Positions 59,209 through 64,000 of a stretch of DNA of 64,000 bases are shown here, in pieces; position 1 is the stretch's first letter; each line of letters begins with the position of its first letter. The stretch is from the NCBI GenBank assembly GCA_024692685.1, contig JAILMJ010000044.1, forward strand, positions 1 to 64,000, read 5' to 3'. The notes beneath the pieces are model-generated. The model did not search any database. It saw nothing but the letters and a program-made list of their open reading frames with translations, and was not told the origin of the DNA. This stretch comes from Clostridia bacterium (GTDB taxonomy: Bacteria; Bacillota; Clostridia; Oscillospirales; Acutalibacteraceae). The position numbers and the translations under genes are program-made.

Positions 59209-60357
59209 TCAATGTTCCCATTCAACCGGTTCATAAGGTGAATTTTCAACCGATTCTGTTTTCAGAATCTCAAGCGGTTTATCTATGCTGAAAGTGAATA
59301 CTTTTGAGTAATCCATATTTGCCGCTATTTTCATCGTGCCGGCATTCACATTATAAACCGCGCTCCAAAGAGCAATTACCTGCCACGGATACTGATCCGG
59401 TTTGTAATTCAGGCGTACATGGCTGAGCAGGGTCATTGCGTCCATTTCGGAAAGTGTTTCGTTTTTTTCGCGGAGCACGTCCGTAACCGCTCTTATCCTG
59501 TCCTGCCCGTGTTCAACCGCCTTGAATCCGGCTGTATTTGAGGTTATGCAGAAATTCGAAACGTACTGGCTTTTCAGCCCGTCATTTTCGTATACCGACC
59601 CTTCAACCGGGTATTTTTCGCTCCCTTTTTCATAAATATGAATAGCATTATTGATATATTCAACAACAACACTTCTGCCGCTTCTGTCGATTATCTGATA
59701 GTGATAATTTGTAAAAAGCGAGTCGTGCATATTATATTTTTTTATAAACTCAACAGCTTCACCTACATCTTTGCAGGTATCGAGTACGCCTCTTATCATA
59801 GCGGTTGTGGTGATGTCTTTTTTGCTTTTGTCGGTTTGTTTCGTAGCAGCGGCCCTGATCTGAAGAACGGCTATTGAAAGACCCTGATCGTTAATTCCGT
59901 CAACGCAGCAGTACGGAGCAAGCAAAACTCTGTTAACATTACGCTTGCCGACTTTCAGATATCTCTGACCGTAAAGCATAAAGTTGTTATCCACAACGCC
60001 CATTGAAGAATACCCGTTTTTCGGATGAGTCCAAACTACAAAGCAGGACGCATGCCTGAAATCAAAATTTCTGGCAAGAATATGGTCGCCGTTTTCGGTA
60101 TACGATTCAAAAGTGGTGCACCCCGCGCCCTTTTCGTTGCCGAGAGCGAGAGTTTTTTTGCCGAGATTGAATTTTTTAGCCGTGAACGCCACAAGGCCGG
60201 CAATCGACGAAACTCCGGATTCAAGCAGCTCGTCAAGATAATACTCGTTTTGGTAATCAACAAGATACAAATCCCGGGTTATTCTTTTGACGGAATCCTT
60301 GGTCTTTTTTCTCTCTGCCCGTGCGCCGGCTCTGCTGTTAATCATAAACTCACTCAA
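59209..60357 (-). CDS. Linear amide C-N hydrolase / choloylglycine hydrolase-like Ntn hydrolase (C45/C59-type)
   Basis: KGAGCTTFESYTENGDHILARNFDFRHASC; YCCVDGINDQGLSIAVLQIRAAAT; ANYHYQIIDRSGRSVVVEY-type motif. Confidence 0.85.
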   Translation of the reverse strand: MSEFMINSRAGARAERKKTKDSVKRITRDLYLVDYQNEYYLDELLESGVSSIAGLVAFTAKKFNLGKKTLALGNEKGAGCTTFESYTENGDHILARNFDFRHASCFVVWTHPKNGYSSMGVVDNNFMLYGQRYLKVGKRNVNRVLLAPYCCVDGINDQGLSIAVLQIRAAATKQTDKSKKDITTTAMIRGVLDTCKDVGEAVEFIKKYNMHDSLFTNYHYQIIDRSGRSVVVEYINNAIHIYEKGSEKYPVEGSVYENDGLKSQYVSNFCITSNTAGFKAVEHGQDRIRAVTDVLREKNETLSEMDAMTLLSHVRLNYKPDQYPWQVIALWSAVYNVNAGTMKIAANMDYSKVFTFSIDKPLEILKTESVENSPYEPVEWEH

Positions 60358-60540
60358 CCTTTCATTCTTTGCAATTCTGACGAAATGATTATTTGGATTT
60401 GGTTCCTCTTATCTAATACATTATAACACACATTCATAAAAGTATTCAACATTTGAATTATCATCATAATTGTAATCTTTATGCCGATTCACAACACAAA
60501 TAAAAAGTTTTTCAAATACGCATATTCAGGTGAAAAACAC

Positions 60541-60569
60541 TTGAAGTTGATAAAAACTGCTGTTATAAT
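60541..60569 (+). promoter_or_regulatory. Sigma-A promoter upstream of the 60599-61471 ORF and ileS
   Basis: TTGAAG-N17-TATAAT. Confidence 0.6.
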
Positions 60570-60598
60570 GTTTTTATTATATATTAAGGTGGGAGATT

Positions 60599-61471
60599 AT
60601 GAGTTTTCTTGTAAGACTTGCTTCCCTTATTCTGTCCGTCATAGTGATTCCCCTCTCAGGCGTGACCTACTGCCTTGATCTGTTTTCCGCGAATGACAGG
60701 CAGGATACATCACAGGTCAACATTGTCGGCCTCGGTGCGTATTTCCGGTCTCAGGGAATAACCTGTGACGGAGAAAGCCTGTATTTTTCTTCAAAAACCA
60801 CTCTTGTCAAAACCGAGTCTGACGCGAGAACAATTGAGGCGGAGAACTACTCGGCAATTCCGAAAGAACTCGCCGAAAAATACGGAATAAAACATATCGG
60901 CGGCCTGAGTTATTATAACGGCAGGATTTATGCCGGAATGGAAGACAGCAAGGTTTGGAATTACCCGACAGTCGGTGTTTTCGACGCGAACAGTCTGGAA
61001 CTTGCGGAGTACTACATACTTGATATGAAAACAACTGATGAAAACGGTGAAGAACGCCTTGCCGTTTCAAGGGGACTCCCCTGGGTGGCGGTTGACCCGA
61101 CAAGCGGTTTGCTCTACTGCACGGACCACTCCAAGCAGCCCGAAAAACTGCTGGTTTTTGATACTGCGGACTCAATGAAATATGTTAAGGAAATTCCGCT
61201 TGATTTCAGTATCCCGTCGATTCAGGGCGCAGAATTTCTGGGCGGCGTTCTTTATGCCGCGACAAATGACGATACACAGGCAATTTATCGAATTGATGTT
61301 GATACAGGCAAAACCTGTAAGATAATCGACAGAAATCTTACCCGGGGAAGCGAAGGCGAAGGAATGACCTTTGCCGTTAAAAACGGCGAAACAAAGCTCA
61401 TCGCCATTGACCTCGGCCCGATGTTTATAAACGCTATTGTCCGTCAATATGATATGGAGGATATAGGATAA
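60599..61471 (+). CDS. Exported/membrane-anchored hypothetical protein, beta-propeller-like
   Basis: N-terminal hydrophobic segment LVRLASLILSVIVIPLSGVTY; SGLLYCTDHSKQPEKLLVFDT, GVLYAATNDDTQAIYRIDVDTGKT blade-like repeats. Confidence 0.65.
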   Translation: MSFLVRLASLILSVIVIPLSGVTYCLDLFSANDRQDTSQVNIVGLGAYFRSQGITCDGESLYFSSKTTLVKTESDARTIEAENYSAIPKELAEKYGIKHIGGLSYYNGRIYAGMEDSKVWNYPTVGVFDANSLELAEYYILDMKTTDENGEERLAVSRGLPWVAVDPTSGLLYCTDHSKQPEKLLVFDTADSMKYVKEIPLDFSIPSIQGAEFLGGVLYAATNDDTQAIYRIDVDTGKTCKIIDRNLTRGSEGEGMTFAVKNGETKLIAIDLGPMFINAIVRQYDMEDIG

Positions 61472-64000
61472 TGTACGAAAAAGTTTCATCAAATCTTGAC
61501 TTTGTTGAGAGAGAAAAATCCGTTCTGAATTTCTGGAATGAAAGGAACATCTTTGAAAAGAGCCTGAAACTCAGAGACGGTTGCCCGACTTACACCTTCT
61601 ATGACGGCCCTCCGACCGCAAACGGCAAGCCGCACATAGGTCACGTTCTGACAAGGGTAATCAAGGATATGATACCCAGATACCGCACAATGAAAGGCTA
61701 TTATGTCCCCCGTAAAGCCGGCTGGGATACTCACGGTCTCCCCGTTGAACTCGAGGTCGAGAAGATTCTCGGCATCAACGGCAAAGAGCAGATTGAGAAA
61801 TACGGTCTTGAGCCGTTTATCAAGCTCTGCAAAGAGAGCGTATGGAAATACAAGGGTATGTGGGAAGACTTTTCCGGCACGGTCGGCTTCTGGGCCGATA
61901 TGGAAAATCCCTATGTCACTTATCACAATGACTATATCGAATCCGAATGGTGGTCCCTCAAAGAGATATGGAAAAAAGGCCTGCTCTATAAGGGATTCAA
62001 AATCGTTCCTTACTGCCCCCGTTGCGGCACACCTCTTTCATCTCACGAAGTTGCCCAGGGTTACAAAACTCTCAAAGAACGTACTGCCGTTGTCAGATTC
62101 AAGGCAAAGGATGAGGATGTTTATTTTCTTGTATGGACCACTACACCCTGGACTCTTGCCTCCAACATTGCTCTTTGCGTAAATCCTGATGAAACCTATG
62201 CCAAAGTCAAAGCGGCAGACGGCTTCACCTACATTCTTGCGGTTGCCCTGCTTGATTCAGTTCTCGGAAATATTGAGAGAGAAGAGGGCAAGCCCGCCTA
62301 CGAAATCATTGAAAAATATACAGGCAAACAACTCGAATACAAAGAGTACGAACCTCTTTATCAGTGCGCAAAGGACTCCGCAGACAAGCAGAATAAAAAA
62401 GCTTTCTTCGTTTATTGTGATGACTATGTAACAATGTCCGACGGTACCGGAATAGTTCATATCGCACCCGCCTTCGGTGAAGACGACGCGAGAGTCGGCA
62501 GAAAATATGACGCCCCGTTTGTTCAGATGGTTGACGAGCACGGTGTTATGAAAGCCGAAACCCCATTTGCGGGTATGAGATGCAAGCCGAAGCCCGAAGA
62601 GGTTGAGGCCGGCGCGGTCAGCTGCGATCCCGAAGTTCTCAAAGAACTTGCAGGCAGAAACCTTCTCTTCTCAACCCCAAAAGTTGAGCATGAATACCCC
62701 CATTGCTGGCGTTGCGACACCCCCCTCATCTATTACGCAAGAGAGTCCTGGTTTATCAAGATGACCGCTGTTCGCGACAATCTTGTTAAAAACAACAACA
62801 CAGTCAACTGGATACCCGAAAGCATAGGCAAGGGCAGATTCGGCGATTGGCTTGAAAATATTCAGGACTGGGGCATCAGCCGCAACCGTTACTGGGGCAC
62901 ACCGCTTAATATCTGGGAATGCGAATGCGGTCACAGACACGCAATCGGCTCCGTTGCCGAGCTTAAGGAATTAAGCGACAACTGTCCGGATGACATCGAA
63001 CTGCACAGACCGTTCATAGACGAAGTAACAATCAGATGCGAAAAGTGCGGCAAACAGATGAAGAGGGTACCCGAGGTTATTGACTGCTGGTACGACTCAG
63101 GCTCAATGCCCTTTGCCCAGCACCACTATCCGTTTGAGAATCAGGATCTTTTCAAGGAGCAGTTCCCCGCCCAGTTCATATCGGAAGCGGTTGACCAAAC
63201 AAGAGGATGGTTCTATTCTCTTATGGCAATTTCCACACTGCTGTTTGATAAATCCCCTTATGAAAACGTTATTGTTCTGGGCCTTGTCCAGGATGAGAAC
63301 GGTCAGAAGATGTCCAAATCAAAGGGCAACGCCGTTGACCCGTTTGACGCGCTTAAGAATCTCGGCGCAGACGCAATACGCTGGTATTTTTACACGAATT
63401 CCGCGCCCTGGCTGCCTAACCGTTTCCACGATAAAGCGGTTGTTGAGGGTCAGCGCAAATTTATGGGCACTCTGTGGAACACCTACGCATTTTACATTAT
63501 GTATGCTGAGATTGATAAATTCGATCCGACAAAGCATACTCTCAATATTTCTCAGCTTACCGTTCTTGACAGATGGCTGCTTTCAAGGCTGAACACCCTT
63601 ATTGATACCGTTGACGGCTATCTTAACAGCTATTCCATACCTGAAGCTGCAAGAGCGTTGCAGACATTTGTCGATGAGCTGAGCAACTGGTATGTCCGCT
63701 GCAACAGAGAAAGATTCTGGAAACAGAACAGTGATGATGACAAGATTAACGCATATATGACCCTCTACACCGCTCTGCTTACAGTCATTAAACTTGCCGC
63801 TCCGATGATACCATTTATGACAGATGACATTTACCGCAATCTTGTCTGCTCAGTTGATAAAGACGCTCCCGAAAGCGTCCATCTCTGCGATTACCCGGTT
63901 GCTGACAAGAGCATTGTTGACAGGGAACTTGAGGCATATATGGACGAGGTGCTGAATGTCGTTACACTCGGAAGAGCCGCGAGAAACAGCGCGAACATAA
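61471..64000 (+). CDS. ileS: Isoleucyl-tRNA synthetase, partial (runs off the window end)
   Basis: MYEKVSSNLDFVEREKSVLNFWNERNIFEKS...FYDGPPTANGKPHIGHVLTRVIKDMIPRYRTMKGYYVPRKAGWDTHGLPVE; QKMSKSKGN. Open to the window edge, so absent from the ORF track. Confidence 0.95.
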   Translation, partial: MYEKVSSNLDFVEREKSVLNFWNERNIFEKSLKLRDGCPTYTFYDGPPTANGKPHIGHVLTRVIKDMIPRYRTMKGYYVPRKAGWDTHGLPVELEVEKILGINGKEQIEKYGLEPFIKLCKESVWKYKGMWEDFSGTVGFWADMENPYVTYHNDYIESEWWSLKEIWKKGLLYKGFKIVPYCPRCGTPLSSHEVAQGYKTLKERTAVVRFKAKDEDVYFLVWTTTPWTLASNIALCVNPDETYAKVKAADGFTYILAVALLDSVLGNIEREEGKPAYEIIEKYTGKQLEYKEYEPLYQCAKDSADKQNKKAFFVYCDDYVTMSDGTGIVHIAPAFGEDDARVGRKYDAPFVQMVDEHGVMKAETPFAGMRCKPKPEEVEAGAVSCDPEVLKELAGRNLLFSTPKVEHEYPHCWRCDTPLIYYARESWFIKMTAVRDNLVKNNNTVNWIPESIGKGRFGDWLENIQDWGISRNRYWGTPLNIWECECGHRHAIGSVAELKELSDNCPDDIELHRPFIDEVTIRCEKCGKQMKRVPEVIDCWYDSGSMPFAQHHYPFENQDLFKEQFPAQFISEAVDQTRGWFYSLMAISTLLFDKSPYENVIVLGLVQDENGQKMSKSKGNAVDPFDALKNLGADAIRWYFYTNSAPWLPNRFHDKAVVEGQRKFMGTLWNTYAFYIMYAEIDKFDPTKHTLNISQLTVLDRWLLSRLNTLIDTVDGYLNSYSIPEAARALQTFVDELSNWYVRCNRERFWKQNSDDDKINAYMTLYTALLTVIKLAAPMIPFMTDDIYRNLVCSVDKDAPESVHLCDYPVADKSIVDRELEAYMDEVLNVVTLGRAARNSANI

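Overview
The window is a low-to-mid GC Firmicutes chromosome, probably of the Clostridia/Oscillospirales type. That lineage call is inferred from gene content and codon style; no search was run. Most of it is dense core genome. In order it carries rpsT, acpP, nagA, a compact RACo-like ferredoxin/ASKHA protein, greA and lysS. Next is a ribitol-type teichoic-acid locus with two GT2 genes, TagGH-like ABC genes, TarI, TarJ, another GT2 and two tail-to-tail CDP-glycerol/ribitol glycerophosphotransferase-like genes. It continues with a parvulin foldase, glycerate kinase, M20 peptidase, truB, DUF4364, a class II aldolase/epimerase, an ECF S-component, a T-box-controlled cysE-cysS pair, rimO-recX-recA, rpmB, DnaD- and DnaC/I-like genes, tex, mfd, a DUF512 protein, der, ruvCAB, an RNA methyltransferase, ecfA1-ecfA2-ecfT, truA, cvpA, pgsA, a ClpE-like ATPase, a fused TIM-barrel/Gfo-Idh-MocA gene with an SDR, an Ntn-type amide hydrolase, and a truncated ileS. 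The only clearly accessory stretch is the left end (1-3265). It holds a cut-off McrB-like gene, an ABC/SMC-type AAA ATPase and a WYL regulator split by one in-frame TAA, and it abuts the 3' end of an initiator tRNA-fMet flanked by a diverged ~73-bp direct repeat. I see no CRISPR array, rRNA operon, transposase or obvious prophage. The best candidate for something new is the tRNA-fMet-adjacent defence-like locus. Secondary candidates are an orphan terminator/possible sRNA near 32.4 kb, an HEYGH membrane protein, and the domain-fused dehydrogenase.
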